DNA of 64,000 nt from CAZPNX01 sp964588285 (GTDB taxonomy: Bacteria; Edwardsbacteria; AC1; EtOH8): positions 1 through 64,000 of the forward strand of contig CAZPNX010000003.1 in assembly GCA_964588285.1 (NCBI GenBank). Reading direction: 5' to 3'. Under the pieces are notes generated by a model, which ran no database searches, had not been told where the DNA came from, and saw only the letters and a list, made by a program, of their open reading frames with translations. Positions 52,930-63,954 of the stretch are shown piece by piece (within the stretch, counting starts at the first letter, position 1; each line of letters begins with the position of its first letter). The translations under genes and the position numbers were made by a program.

Positions 52930-52967
52930 GTCCGAGCCAAACCAAAATCCAATATACGGAGGGTACC

Positions 52968-53522
52968 ATGACCAAGCAGAAGGCGGTCATCATGGACGCC
53001 AAGTCGGTGGAGCGGGCCCTGACCCGCATCGCCCACGAGATCGTGGAGAAGAACAAGGGCACCCAGGACCTGCTGATAGTGGGCATCAAGCGCCGGGGCG
53101 ACAGCCTGGGCCGCAAGATCGCCAAAATGATCGGCGAGATCGAGAAGACCGAGGTGCCCTACGGGGCCCTGGACATCACCTTCTACCGCGACGACCTGCA
53201 GACCATCGCCCACCAGCCGGTGGTCAACCAGACCGAGCTCAACCACGACGTCACCAACAAGGTGGTGGTGCTGGTGGACGACGTCCTCTACACCGGCCGG
53301 ACGGTGCGGGCGGCCCTGGACGAGATCCTGGACTTCGGCCGGCCCAAGCGGGTGGAACTGGCGGTGCTCATCGACCGGGGGCACCGGGAGCTGCCCATCA
53401 AGGCGGATTACGTCGGCAAGAACGTGCCCACCTCGCAAAAGGAGATCATCGGGGTCAGGACCATGGAGGAGGATGGCGAGGTGAAGGTGATCATCAAGGA
53501 GAAGGCCGATGAAGTGGAGTAG
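52968..53522 (+). CDS. pyrR: Bifunctional pyr operon regulator / uracil phosphoribosyltransferase PyrR
   Basis: UMP-dependent RNA-binding protein that controls the attenuator just upstream. The PRPP-binding motif VVVLVDDVLYTGRTVRAAL is present, with LLIVGIKRRGDSLG and ELAVLIDRGHRELPIKADYVGKN also typical. ATG 52968 with GGAGGG five bases upstream; an upstream ORF extension has no such site. 184 aa, a normal length. It overlaps pyrB by 14 nt. Confidence 0.95.
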   Translation: MTKQKAVIMDAKSVERALTRIAHEIVEKNKGTQDLLIVGIKRRGDSLGRKIAKMIGEIEKTEVPYGALDITFYRDDLQTIAHQPVVNQTELNHDVTNKVVVLVDDVLYTGRTVRAALDEILDFGRPKRVELAVLIDRGHRELPIKADYVGKNVPTSQKEIIGVRTMEEDGEVKVIIKEKADEVE

Positions 53523-54465
53523 GAAGGACCTGCTGGACCTGGAGTCTTTAAGCCCCGAGGAGATCACCATCGTCCTGGACACGGCCAAGAGCTTCCGGGA
53601 GGTGCTGGACCGGCCCATCAAGAAGGTCCCCATCCTGCGGGGCAAGACCATCGTCAACATGTTCTTCGAGCCCTCCACCCGGACCTCCAGCTCCTTCGAC
53701 ATGGCCGCCAAGCGGCTGATGGCTGACACCGTCAACATCTCGCCCAAGACCTCGGCGGTCACCAAGGGCGAGACCCTGCTGGACACGGCCCGCAACCTGG
53801 AGGCCATGAAGATAGATTTGGTGGTCATCCGCCATTCTTCCTCCGGGGCGCCCCACTTTTTGGCCAAGAGGATAAAAGCCGGAGTGGTCAACGCCGGGGA
53901 CGGGCAGCACGCCCATCCCACCCAGGGCCTGCTGGACATCTTCACCATGCGGGAGAAGCGGGGTCGGATCCAGGGCTTGAACGTCCTGATCGTGGGCGAC
54001 GTCACCCATTCCCGGGTGGCCCGCTCCAACATCCACGGACTGAGGAAACTCGGGGCCAACGTGGCGGTCTGCGGGCCGTCCACCCTGATCCCCATCGGCA
54101 TCGAGGAGCTGGGGGTCAAGGTTTTCTACAAATTGGAGGAGGCCTTAGAGTGGGCCGACGTGGTCAACATCCTCAGGCTCCAATTGGAGAGGCAGAAGAA
54201 GGGCCTGTTGCCCACCCTGAGAGAATATTCCCGGCTGTTCTGCGTCACCGAAGAGCGGCTAAAGCAGGCCAAGCCGGATGTCACCATCATGCACCCCGGG
54301 CCCATGAACCGGGGGGTGGAGATAGACCCCCGGGTGGCCGACGGCAAACGTTCGGTGATCTTGGACCAGGTGACCAACGGGGTGGCTGTGAGGATGGCGG
54401 TGCTCTACCTGCTGTCCGGCGGCGAGGTGGCGGCGGTGGCCGAGGCCACCAGGAAGGAGGCCTGA
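53509..54465 (+). CDS. pyrB: Aspartate carbamoyltransferase catalytic chain
   Basis: Condenses carbamoyl phosphate with aspartate, the committed step of pyrimidine synthesis. The carbamoyl phosphate loop is FFEPSTRTSSSFDMAAKRL. Other signatures: SSGAPHFLAKRI, NAGDGQHAHPTQGLLDIF, GDVTHSRVARSNIHGL and IMHPGPMNRGVEI. 318 aa. No PyrI regulatory subunit gene is adjacent, in keeping with PyrR-type control at RNA level. Confidence 0.95.
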   Translation: MKWSRKDLLDLESLSPEEITIVLDTAKSFREVLDRPIKKVPILRGKTIVNMFFEPSTRTSSSFDMAAKRLMADTVNISPKTSAVTKGETLLDTARNLEAMKIDLVVIRHSSSGAPHFLAKRIKAGVVNAGDGQHAHPTQGLLDIFTMREKRGRIQGLNVLIVGDVTHSRVARSNIHGLRKLGANVAVCGPSTLIPIGIEELGVKVFYKLEEALEWADVVNILRLQLERQKKGLLPTLREYSRLFCVTEERLKQAKPDVTIMHPGPMNRGVEIDPRVADGKRSVILDQVTNGVAVRMAVLYLLSGGEVAAVAEATRKEA

Positions 54466-54466
54466 T

Positions 54467-55780
54467 ATGCCGAAAAACGAAATTCAAAACATGAAATCCG
54501 AAACACCGAAGGGAAAGATGAAGATAATCATAAAGGGAGCCAGGGTCATCGATCCCAGGAATAGTGTGGACAAGGTCGTCGACATACAAATCGAGAACGG
54601 AGTTATAGCCCGGCTGGGGTCCGGCGATGAATCTGGCAGCGAAACGATAGACGCCCAGGGCCTGATCGCCTGCCCCGGACTGTGCGACATGCACGTACAC
54701 CTGCGGGAGCCGGGCCGGGAGGACGAGGAGACGGTGGAGTCGGGCTCGCGGGCGGCCGCGTCCGGCGGCTTCACCGCGGTGGCCTGCATGCCCAACACCC
54801 AACCGGTTCTGGACAACCAGGGGATGATGGACCTCATCAGGTCGCTGGAGACGCCGTACTGCCGGGTACACCCGGTGGGGGCCATCAGCAAGGGGCTGGA
54901 GGGCTTGGAGCTGGCCGAGATCGGCGACATGGTCAAGGCCGGGGCGGTGGCCGTCTCCGACGACGGCAAGCCGCTGACCGACTCCAACTTGATGCGCCGG
55001 GCCCTGGACTACTGTCGGATGTTCGGCATCCCGGTCATCTCCCACTGCGAGGACAAGTTCCTCTCGGCCGACGGGGCCATGAACGAGGGGCCCTTGGCCA
55101 CCAGGCTGGGGTTGCGTGGCATCCCCAACGCGGCCGAGGCCTCGATGGCCTACCGCGACTGCCAGCTGGCGGCCTTGACCGACGGCCGGGTACACATCGC
55201 CCACGTCTCCTGCGCCGAGACGGTTGAAGTCGTCAGACAGGCCAAGAAAAAAGGGATCAGGGTCACCGCCGAGACCTGCCCCCATTACTTCTGTCTGACC
55301 GAGGAGGCGGTCATCGGCTACAACGAGACGGCCCGGGTCAATCCGCCGCTCAGGACCAAGCGCGATGTCGAGGCTATTCTCGAAGGGCTTGGCGACGGCA
55401 CCATAGACTGCATCGCCACCGATCATGCCCCGCACTCGGCCGAGGAAAAGGAGGTGGAGTTCGATCAGGCGCCCACCGGGATGATTGGATTGGAGACGGC
55501 CCTGGGGCTGTGTCTTACCCACCTGGTGGAAAAGAAAGTGCTGACCCTGCCGCAGTTGGTGGAGAAGCTTTCGGTCAATCCCCGGAGGATACTGGGGCTG
55601 TCCGGCGGCTCGCTGGAGGTGGGGGCCATGGCCGACCTCACCCTGTTCGATCCCAAGGCCGAATGGACCGTGGAGCCGGATAAGTTTTACTCCCAAAGCC
55701 GGAACACGCCGTTCGGCGGCTGGAAGCTCAAGGGCCGGACGGCCATGACGGTGGTCAACGGAAATGTTACAAAAATATAG
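54467..55780 (+). CDS. pyrC: Dihydroorotase
   Basis: Zinc amidohydrolase closing carbamoyl-aspartate to dihydroorotate. Metal ligands in DMHVHLREPG, SHCEDK, HIAHVSCAET and IATDHAPHS; the length of 437 aa fits the long (type I) dihydroorotases. ATG 54467 has a strong AAGGAGG at 54453-54460. However, the first 17 codons are derived from an A-rich repeat, and ATG 54518 (MKIIIKGARVIDP, preceded by GAAGGGA) is where homologues usually begin. Confidence 0.94.
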   Translation: MPKNEIQNMKSETPKGKMKIIIKGARVIDPRNSVDKVVDIQIENGVIARLGSGDESGSETIDAQGLIACPGLCDMHVHLREPGREDEETVESGSRAAASGGFTAVACMPNTQPVLDNQGMMDLIRSLETPYCRVHPVGAISKGLEGLELAEIGDMVKAGAVAVSDDGKPLTDSNLMRRALDYCRMFGIPVISHCEDKFLSADGAMNEGPLATRLGLRGIPNAAEASMAYRDCQLAALTDGRVHIAHVSCAETVEVVRQAKKKGIRVTAETCPHYFCLTEEAVIGYNETARVNPPLRTKRDVEAILEGLGDGTIDCIATDHAPHSAEEKEVEFDQAPTGMIGLETALGLCLTHLVEKKVLTLPQLVEKLSVNPRRILGLSGGSLEVGAMADLTLFDPKAEWTVEPDKFYSQSRNTPFGGWKLKGRTAMTVVNGNVTKI

Positions 55781-55784
55781 GAAG

Positions 55785-55885
55785 CCTCGCCACAGAGGCA
55801 CAGAGGGATCTGCTCTTTTAACAGGCTTGTTTCCTGCTTTGGCGGGGCAATAAAATCTCCGTGCCTCTGTGACTCGGTGGCAAAC
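55785..55885. repeat. Palindromic intergenic repeat, family 1 copy 3
   Basis: CGCCACAGAGGCACAGAGG pairs with the right arm CTCCGTGCCTCTGTGACTCG, which is followed by GTGGC. It fills the pyrC to SPFH gap. Confidence 0.75.
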
Positions 55886-55904
55886 AACAAATAGAGGAAT
55901 AGCC

Positions 55905-56810
55905 ATGCTGTTCATCCTTTCGGTGATCGTCGCCGCCCTGGCCTACTTTTTCTGGCTGGGGACCGGCGACAAGCTGAGGAAGGGCGATGAGCCCTTCAGA
56001 AACTTGGAGGCGCAGAGGAACGCGCGATCGGCGGCCGCCCTAGTGGCGGTGGTCTTCACCCTGATAGCCCTGCTCCGCCTGTTCACCGTCATCCCGGCCG
56101 GGCACGTGGGGGTGGTGGACTTTTTCGGCCGGGTGTCGCCCAACACCCTCAAGTCGGGGATAAATATCAGGAACCCGCTGGCCCGGATTGTAAAATTCTC
56201 CATCAAGACCCAGCAGGTCTACGAGGTGATGGACGTGCCCTCCAAGGAGGGGCTGACCGTCAAGCTGGACGCCAGCATACTTTTCCACCTGGACCCGGAA
56301 AAGGCAGCCGAGGTGTACAAGACGGTGGGGGCCAACTACGTCGAGGTCATCCTGGAGCCGCAATTCCGCTCGGTGTGCCGTGGGGTGACCGCGGGCTACG
56401 AGGCCAAGGCCCTGTATACCTCGCAGCGGGAGGTGCTGTCGCACCTGATTGTTGAGGATCTTAAAAAACTGATGGGGGAGCGGGGGATCGTAGTAGAGGC
56501 GGCGCCCCTGCGCAAGATCGAGCTGCCCCGCAAGGTGACCGACGCCATCGAGGAAAAGCTCAAAGCCGAGCAGGAGAGCCAGCGGATGGAGTTCATCCTC
56601 ACCAAGGAGAAGCAGGAGGCTGAGCGCAAACGGATCGAGGCCCGGGGTATCGCCGACTTCCAGAACATCGTGGCCCAGGGAATCTCCGAACCGCTGCTGA
56701 GGTGGAAGGGCATAGAGGCCACCGAGAAGCTGGCCATGTCCCAGAACGCCAAGGTGGTCATCGTCGGGGCGGGCAAGGATGGGCTGCCGATAATCCTGGA
56801 CACCAAGTAG
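55905..56810 (+). CDS. SPFH/Band 7 membrane scaffold protein (prohibitin-like)
   Basis: 301 aa. ATG 55905 with AGAGGA seven bases upstream. A short hydrophobic N-terminus (LFILSVIVAALAYFFWLG) and a second near residues 45-65, then an SPFH domain from VIPAGHVGVVDFFGRVSP to about 220. A coiled-coil AEQESQRMEFILTKEKQEAERKR (split) follows. The layout is like prohibitin/HflK-C, which form ring-shaped assemblies on membranes and regulate FtsH. It lies behind the pyr operon with a terminator after it. Confidence 0.88.
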   Translation: MLFILSVIVAALAYFFWLGTGDKLRKGDEPFRNLEAQRNARSAAALVAVVFTLIALLRLFTVIPAGHVGVVDFFGRVSPNTLKSGINIRNPLARIVKFSIKTQQVYEVMDVPSKEGLTVKLDASILFHLDPEKAAEVYKTVGANYVEVILEPQFRSVCRGVTAGYEAKALYTSQREVLSHLIVEDLKKLMGERGIVVEAAPLRKIELPRKVTDAIEEKLKAEQESQRMEFILTKEKQEAERKRIEARGIADFQNIVAQGISEPLLRWKGIEATEKLAMSQNAKVVIVGAGKDGLPIILDTK

Positions 56811-56821
56811 TTCGGGCATGG

Positions 56822-56862
56822 AACGGCCGCAGGTCGCCGGTAAGGGCGGCCCGGCCGTTTTT
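56822..56862 (+). terminator. Intrinsic terminator after SPFH gene
   Basis: AACGGCCG (56822-56829) pairs with CGGCCGTT (56852-56859), with a GC-rich inner hairpin, followed by T5. Confidence 0.85.
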
Positions 56863-56866
56863 CCGG

Positions 56867-56896
56867 TTGCATCTCGGCCGCTGTTTCTGATAAAAT
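56867..56896 (+). promoter_or_regulatory. Probable promoter of pyrophosphatase gene
   Basis: TTGCAT (56867-56872), an 18-nt spacer and TAAAAT (56891-56896), giving a leader of about 130 nt before ATG 57033. Confidence 0.5.
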
Positions 56897-57032
56897 AACC
56901 TCCTATCGCCGGGTAGACTTGCCGCGGATATTGGTGGGTTTCTTTCATACCGGCGTTGAATCCGCGCCGATCCGCGTCAGGAAATGACGAGAACCTTTAT
57001 TCCAATCTAGCAACCGAAAGCGGAGAATCCAA

Positions 57033-59324
<2,292 letters not shown>

Positions 59325-59330
59325 TCAAAA

Positions 59331-59393
59331 AACCTCTCCCTGTCCTTTGCGGACATCCCACTCCCCTTGAGGGGAGGGAGGCAGGGAGAGGTT
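59331..59393. repeat. Long inverted repeat after pyrophosphatase gene
   Basis: AACCTCTCCCTG (59331-59342) pairs perfectly with CAGGGAGAGGTT (59382-59393), with a nested CTCCCC/GGGGAG hairpin. There is only a weak T-rich tail, so it is either a terminator or a mobile palindrome. Confidence 0.75.
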
Positions 59394-59402
59394 CTTAATT
59401 AT

Positions 59403-59642
59403 ATGATAGATAAGCTGGAAGGCAAGAAGCGACTGGTGCGCTGGTGGATCGGCACCGCCTCCAGCTTGGTGATCCTGGGCTTCGGAGCCTACCTGCTGGC
59501 CATGCGCTTCGTTCTGAACCATAACCCGCTTCGGGAGGGATACTGGCTGATCACCGGGCTGGTGCTGGGCTTCGGGGCGCTGCGCCTGGGCGGGCAACTT
59601 TTAAGGAAGAAATATCTTGATGTCGATGATGAGGAACAATAA
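59403..59642 (+). CDS. Small two-helix membrane protein
   Basis: 79 aa from ATG 59403. Basic start (IDKLEGKKRLVRWW), then two hydrophobic helices (IGTASSLVILGFGAYLLAM and YWLITGLVLGFGALRLGG) and a charged tail (KKYLDVDDEEQ). It resembles AtpZ/AtpI-like small membrane proteins in size but has no diagnostic motif. It overlaps the lipoprotein gene. The function is unknown. Confidence 0.65.
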   Translation: MIDKLEGKKRLVRWWIGTASSLVILGFGAYLLAMRFVLNHNPLREGYWLITGLVLGFGALRLGGQLLRKKYLDVDDEEQ

Positions 59643-60267
59643 CTTTAGATCATCAGCCATTATAATTTTCTCGCTTCTGGCCGCCGGAGCAGGACTTCTG
59701 ACCGCCTGCTATTCGGTTGATTTCAAAAAAGTGGATCAGCAAAACCTCCGCGACCAGTTTCACGTGCCGAAGAACGTTCCTTTCGTGGCCTTCGACAGCA
59801 ATCCCAAGGAGGCCGGCTGGTTCGGCCGCGAGGGTCTGCGCATCCACGGGGTCCTGCAGTTCAGCCAGGATCAGTTTCGCCTTTATCTGGCCGGGCTCGA
59901 TGATTCTAAAATATGGAAGCCGGTCAAATTCCATCACTACTCGCCCAGCATCGCCCAGAGCCACACCGACTCGGCCTTCGGATGGCTGAGCTTGCCCATG
60001 CACCCCTGGGCAGAAGGATATCTCAAGCATTGGGGGCACCTGCCCGAGGTCAAAGCGATCAGGAACGGCAAGTACTGCTGCGCCGTGCTGATGGGGGAGA
60101 CGGGCCAAGGATCGCCGGATGGCAGGGGAGGTAATTATCCCAAATGGAACTGGCGGATGAAACATTGCTCGGAGATAGATTCAACCGAGCACCCGGTGAT
60201 CACCACCTTCGGGGCGTTGGACCTGGACGCCAGGAAGCTCTATGTATTTATAGGTTTTTCGGGATAA
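59620..60267 (+). CDS. Hypothetical lipoprotein
   Basis: 215 aa. A lipobox LLTAC with acylation Cys at residue 30 (from ATG 59620; AAGGAAG ten bases upstream) follows a hydrophobic segment. The mature part contains WFGREGLRIHGVLQFSQDQFRLYLAG and KYCCAVLMGETGQGSPDG, with several aromatic and Cys residues. I recognise no known domain. It shares a 23-nt overlap with the small membrane protein gene. The reading frame and GC-rich codon use look genuine. Confidence 0.7.
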   Translation: MSMMRNNNFRSSAIIIFSLLAAGAGLLTACYSVDFKKVDQQNLRDQFHVPKNVPFVAFDSNPKEAGWFGREGLRIHGVLQFSQDQFRLYLAGLDDSKIWKPVKFHHYSPSIAQSHTDSAFGWLSLPMHPWAEGYLKHWGHLPEVKAIRNGKYCCAVLMGETGQGSPDGRGGNYPKWNWRMKHCSEIDSTEHPVITTFGALDLDARKLYVFIGFSG

Positions 60268-60341
60268 GCGGCCGTCTCGATAAACCCGCCGATGGTCGAA
60301 TAGATCATCTTATTAGCGGTCGTATCGGGACACGGCGGGCA

Positions 60342-60369
60342 TTCGACGGCCGGGACGATTGCATATAAA
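60342..60369 (+). promoter_or_regulatory. Weak candidate promoter of GTPase gene
   Basis: TTCGAC (60342-60347), a 16-nt spacer and TATAAA (60364-60369), about 19 nt before ATG 60388. Confidence 0.35.
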
Positions 60370-60387
60370 AAGAAAGATATCCCTAAC

Positions 60388-61446
60388 ATGCAGCTCGGCA
60401 TCATCGGCCTGCCCCAGTCGGGCAAGACCACCATCTTCAACGCCCTGACCAAGTCCACTGTCAAGGTCGGAGAATTCTCCGCCGGGCCGGCAGTCCACAT
60501 CGGCGTGGTCAAGGTGCCGGATCCCCGCCTGGATTTTCTGACTAAGATGTATAACCCCAGGAAGAAGGTGCCGGCTACGGTTACCTATGTGGATATCGGC
60601 GGCATGGCCCGGGGGGCCTCGACCTCGGGCGGGCTGGGGGGCGAATTCCTAGAGCAGATGCACAAGGTCGAGGCCGCCATTCTGGTGCTGCGCGATTTCG
60701 ACAGCGCCGCCGGCCCGGCCGATCCGGCCGGGGACTACCAAACTATCTTCACCGAACTGGTGCTTTCGGACCTGGCCATGATCGAGCGCCGCATCGAGCG
60801 GGTGAGGACAGACCTGAAGAAGGCCAAACGGCCGGGTCTGGACCGGGAGCTTGAGGTGCTGGAGCGCTGCAAAGCGCATCTGGAATCCGAGAAGCCGATG
60901 CGGAACCTGGGCCTGCCGCCCGATGACTCCAAACTGCTGCGCAGCTTCCAGCTTTTAACCGAGAAGCCTCTGATGTTGGTGCTCAACCACGCCGAGTCGG
61001 CCGACTGCAAACCCAGGATCCAGGAACTTGGCCGGCTGACCGGAGGAGAACCGTTTACCTTGTGCGGTCCCGTCGAAATGGATATCGCCCAAATGTCCGA
61101 GGACGAAGCCGAGGAATTTTTGGAGGAGTTGAAGATAGACGAGCCGGCCTTAAGCCGCATGATTCGGGAGTCCTACCGACTGCTGGGCAAGATCAGCTTT
61201 TTCACCGTGGGCGAGGACGAATGCCGCGCCTGGACCATCAGCCATGGCACCAAGGCCCCGCAGGCGGCCGGCACCATCCACTCGGATATGGAGCGGGGCT
61301 TCATCCGGGCCGAGGTGGTGCATTACGACCATCTGGCGGCGGCCGGATCCTTTGCCAAGGCCCGCGAGCAGGGCCACGTCAGGCTGGAGGGCAAGGAGTA
61401 CGTGGTGAAGGACGGCGATATATTGAATATCAAATTCAACGTATGA
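60388..61446 (+). CDS. YchF/Obg-like P-loop NTPase
   Basis: 352 aa, cytoplasmic. The P-loop is GLPQSGKTT (residues 7-15), against GLPNVGKST in canonical YchF. The switch region is VDIGGMARGASTSGGLGGEFL and the nucleotide-base motif reads LVLNHAESAD, close to the altered NxxE motif that gives YchF/OLA1 its ATP preference. A helical coil domain (about 125-200) and a C-terminal TGS domain (GTIHSDMERGFIRAEVVHYDHL...LKDGDIL-like end) complete the family layout. Members bind ribosomes and ATP. The P-loop differences suggest a diverged subgroup. Confidence 0.88.
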   Translation: MQLGIIGLPQSGKTTIFNALTKSTVKVGEFSAGPAVHIGVVKVPDPRLDFLTKMYNPRKKVPATVTYVDIGGMARGASTSGGLGGEFLEQMHKVEAAILVLRDFDSAAGPADPAGDYQTIFTELVLSDLAMIERRIERVRTDLKKAKRPGLDRELEVLERCKAHLESEKPMRNLGLPPDDSKLLRSFQLLTEKPLMLVLNHAESADCKPRIQELGRLTGGEPFTLCGPVEMDIAQMSEDEAEEFLEELKIDEPALSRMIRESYRLLGKISFFTVGEDECRAWTISHGTKAPQAAGTIHSDMERGFIRAEVVHYDHLAAAGSFAKAREQGHVRLEGKEYVVKDGDILNIKFNV

Positions 61447-61458
61447 AAGGGAAACGGC

Positions 61459-62766
61459 TTGAAGAAAATTTTAAAAGCCATAACCGTATCCGCGCTGGTG
61501 CTTGCTTCTCATGCAGTTGCCCAGACGAGTTGGTCGAAATATTCGGCCAATCCTGTAATGACGAAAACAAATTGGTTTTACGAAACTTACGCCATCGGCC
61601 AACCCACCTGCCTGTGGGAGAGGGACACTTTCAAGATGTGGTATGCGGCCGGGGGGTTGCCGTATCTCACCAGTCGCTTTCTGTACGCTTACTCCGATAG
61701 CGGTGTCAACTGGACAAAATACGGCGGGCCGGCCCCGGTGTTGCTTCCGGGCGAGGAAGGCTCCTGGGATGTATGGATAGACACACCGGAGATAGTCCGG
61801 GTGCCTGGGGGGTATCACCTGTTCTACTTTGGCGACACCCTGCACGGCGGCAGCAACCGGAGACCTTCGCCGGAGGCCGCCATCGGCCTGGCTTCTTCGC
61901 TGGATGGCATTAACTGGGAAAAGAACCCTGCCAACCCGGTATTCAGGCACGACAGCACCATCGCCTGGGAGCGCCACTGGATAGAGTCCCCAGCGGTGCT
62001 CTATGACAGCGCCGCCGGCCTCTATCGCATGTGGTACAGCGGGGTTGATACTACCACTTGGCACATCCAGATCGGTCTGGCGACCTCGCCCAACTGCGTC
62101 AACTGGTTTCGCGAGGCCTCAAACCCGGTGGTAGCCAATGGGCCGTTCGGTTCCTGCGACGACATGTGGGCTTCGGTGCCGGCGGTCATCAAGCGCGACA
62201 CACTTTACGAGATGTGGTACAGCGCTCTCTCCACATCCGGCGGCTTCGGCGATATCGGCGTCTGCTATGCCACCTCCCCGGACGGAGTGGCTTGGACCAA
62301 GTATCCGGGCAATCCACTTTTCACTACCACCACTCCGCCGCACAGCATGGCGGTGGACAGCGCCGGACCTTGGGCGCCGGATGTGGTCTTTAACGAGGCG
62401 GGATTTAGGATGTGGTACGAAACCGTCGCCGGCTTCTGCCTGGCCACGGCCCCTTTGGCGGGCATTCACGGCGGCCCTCCGACTCCCCTGGAAAAGCAGG
62501 CGCAGACTCTGAGGATTTTTCCGAACCCAGCCACCAACAGGGTGAGCTTCAGCCTATCCGGCGGTCTCGAGGGAAAGACGCGGCTTAAGGTGTACGACCT
62601 GTCGGGACGAAAAATAGTCGAGGCCGAGTTATCCAGGGGACGGGACAAGGCATCCTGGGACTGCCGCCTGGCCGACGGCAGGCAGGCGCGGCCAGGAATT
62701 TACTTTCTCGTACTCATCAAGGATGGGGAGGAAAGAGCCGTGGCCAAACTGGTCATAGCCAGGTGA
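61459..62766 (+). CDS. Secreted five-bladed beta-propeller protein with sorting domain
   Basis: 435 aa. TTG 61459 (AAAGGGA seven bases before) starts a signal peptide ending HAVAQ. Repeated blades share FKMWYAAGG, YRMWYSGVD, YEMWYSALS and FRMWYETVA with NW(T/E)K and P(A/G)NPV motifs, as in GH130/GH43/GH32-like five-bladed propellers acting on or binding glycans. The last 80 residues (FPNPATNRVSFSL...GIYFLVLIKDG...LVIAR) form a type IX-like sorting domain. It is probably a surface glycoside phosphorylase-like or glycan-binding protein; catalysis is unproven. Confidence 0.78.
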   Translation: MKKILKAITVSALVLASHAVAQTSWSKYSANPVMTKTNWFYETYAIGQPTCLWERDTFKMWYAAGGLPYLTSRFLYAYSDSGVNWTKYGGPAPVLLPGEEGSWDVWIDTPEIVRVPGGYHLFYFGDTLHGGSNRRPSPEAAIGLASSLDGINWEKNPANPVFRHDSTIAWERHWIESPAVLYDSAAGLYRMWYSGVDTTTWHIQIGLATSPNCVNWFREASNPVVANGPFGSCDDMWASVPAVIKRDTLYEMWYSALSTSGGFGDIGVCYATSPDGVAWTKYPGNPLFTTTTPPHSMAVDSAGPWAPDVVFNEAGFRMWYETVAGFCLATAPLAGIHGGPPTPLEKQAQTLRIFPNPATNRVSFSLSGGLEGKTRLKVYDLSGRKIVEAELSRGRDKASWDCRLADGRQARPGIYFLVLIKDGEERAVAKLVIAR

Positions 62767-62804
62767 AAGACGGCCGGCAAAGAAGCCAGAGGATGTAAGA
62801 TGTG

Positions 62805-63791
62805 ATGAGCGAGATCAACATTGTCTGGAAACAGCAACACTATAACGGGAGCTGCGCCAGCGCCTGCCTAGCCATGCTGCTTTCGGGATACAGCATTGAT
62901 AAGCGCGACGACGACATCATCACCGAGACAAAAATGCCGTATCGGGTGGCTTTCGATCCGGCGGACGGCGGCCGGTTCACCGCCGGAGTGCTGATGGACA
63001 GCAACGAGGTGTTCAACAGCATGCTTCTTCACCACCGGCTGATGCTGACCGGCCCCAAGGCCCGCAACTGGACCGATTTCCAACAAACAGCCGGGGAACA
63101 GCTGGCCAAGGGCAGGCCCTTCATGGCCAGGGTGCCCACTATGGCCTTGACCTCTCCGGGATACGAACAGCTGAGACAGAGGCGCCAGGCCGGCATCCGG
63201 CACAATGTTGTTTTTCTCGAAATCCGTGACGAAAGATATCGTATTTTAGATCCCTGGGGGGGACTGGATAGAACAAAGGAACAGGTTTACGCCGATATCC
63301 GCGATCATGTCGACCTGATGATATCAAAAAAGATTCTGCAACCGGCCATGGAGCTTTCCGGGAAGGAGACGTCCATCGGATTCCTGGACAAATGGAACGG
63401 GAAACAGGCCGAGGCCATTCTGGAAACTTTGAACCGAACCCGGGCGGCCCTTGACGCCCTGGTAAAGACGGCCGAAAAATTCGGCGCCGATATCACCGGA
63501 AGTCCGGCCTCCAAGCACGAGGATATCCTCTACGACTATCTGGGCCGCTGTTTCAAACCGATCGCCCTGGACTGGAGGACGGCCATCGAGGCCCAGAGGG
63601 AACGGGGGCAGGCGCAGTATCAGTTGATTGGAGAGCTATACGACCTGCAGGAGATTATTATAAAGCAGCAGAAGGCGTTGGAGGCACAACCAGGCATAGG
63701 ACGCGAGTTCTGCACCGAGCTGGTGAAGTCAACCCGGAGGGTCCAACAGGCGGCCCAGGCTCATCTGAGCTCGGCCTACTCCATAAAGTGA
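62805..63791 (+). CDS. C39-like cysteine peptidase domain protein
   Basis: ATG 62805 (a GTG at 62802 is the alternative). The N-terminal half (about 1-170) has the papain-like C39 pattern: Q10/Q11, C17 (NGSCASACLAMLLSGYS), H133 (RHNVVFLEI) and D149 (ILDPWGG). Residues about 180-328 are helical and charged, without signal peptide. C39 domains usually trim leader peptides before export; here there is no transporter, so the role may differ. It could be a peptidase or an inactive binding domain. Confidence 0.75.
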   Translation: MSEINIVWKQQHYNGSCASACLAMLLSGYSIDKRDDDIITETKMPYRVAFDPADGGRFTAGVLMDSNEVFNSMLLHHRLMLTGPKARNWTDFQQTAGEQLAKGRPFMARVPTMALTSPGYEQLRQRRQAGIRHNVVFLEIRDERYRILDPWGGLDRTKEQVYADIRDHVDLMISKKILQPAMELSGKETSIGFLDKWNGKQAEAILETLNRTRAALDALVKTAEKFGADITGSPASKHEDILYDYLGRCFKPIALDWRTAIEAQRERGQAQYQLIGELYDLQEIIIKQQKALEAQPGIGREFCTELVKSTRRVQQAAQAHLSSAYSIK

Positions 63792-63801
63792 AGCGCAAGG
63801 C

Positions 63802-63938
63802 GTCATTCCGGGTATGCCCCGTGCCTTGCTTTCGAAGAATCTGGCTGTTGTCGCCTTGCCGGCATATGTCTGATACTATGATGATCGGAAACAGGCAAGA
63901 TTCTTCAAGGGTCAGGCGTGAAGCCTGGCTCAGAATAA
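63802..63938. repeat. Diverged palindromic repeat, family 2 copy 3
   Basis: Begins GTCATTCCGGG and ends CTCAGAATAA, with inner arms GAAGAATCT (63834-63842) and AGATTCTTC (63898-63906). It matches the 51803/51967 units in ends and inner arms. Confidence 0.65.
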
Positions 63939-63954
63939 AGTTACTAAAGTTAGA

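Noticed and set aside
54287..55915. 542-codon minus-strand ORF across pyrB/pyrC
   Set aside because: It is antisense to PyrB and PyrC; composition again reflects mirrored codon bias.
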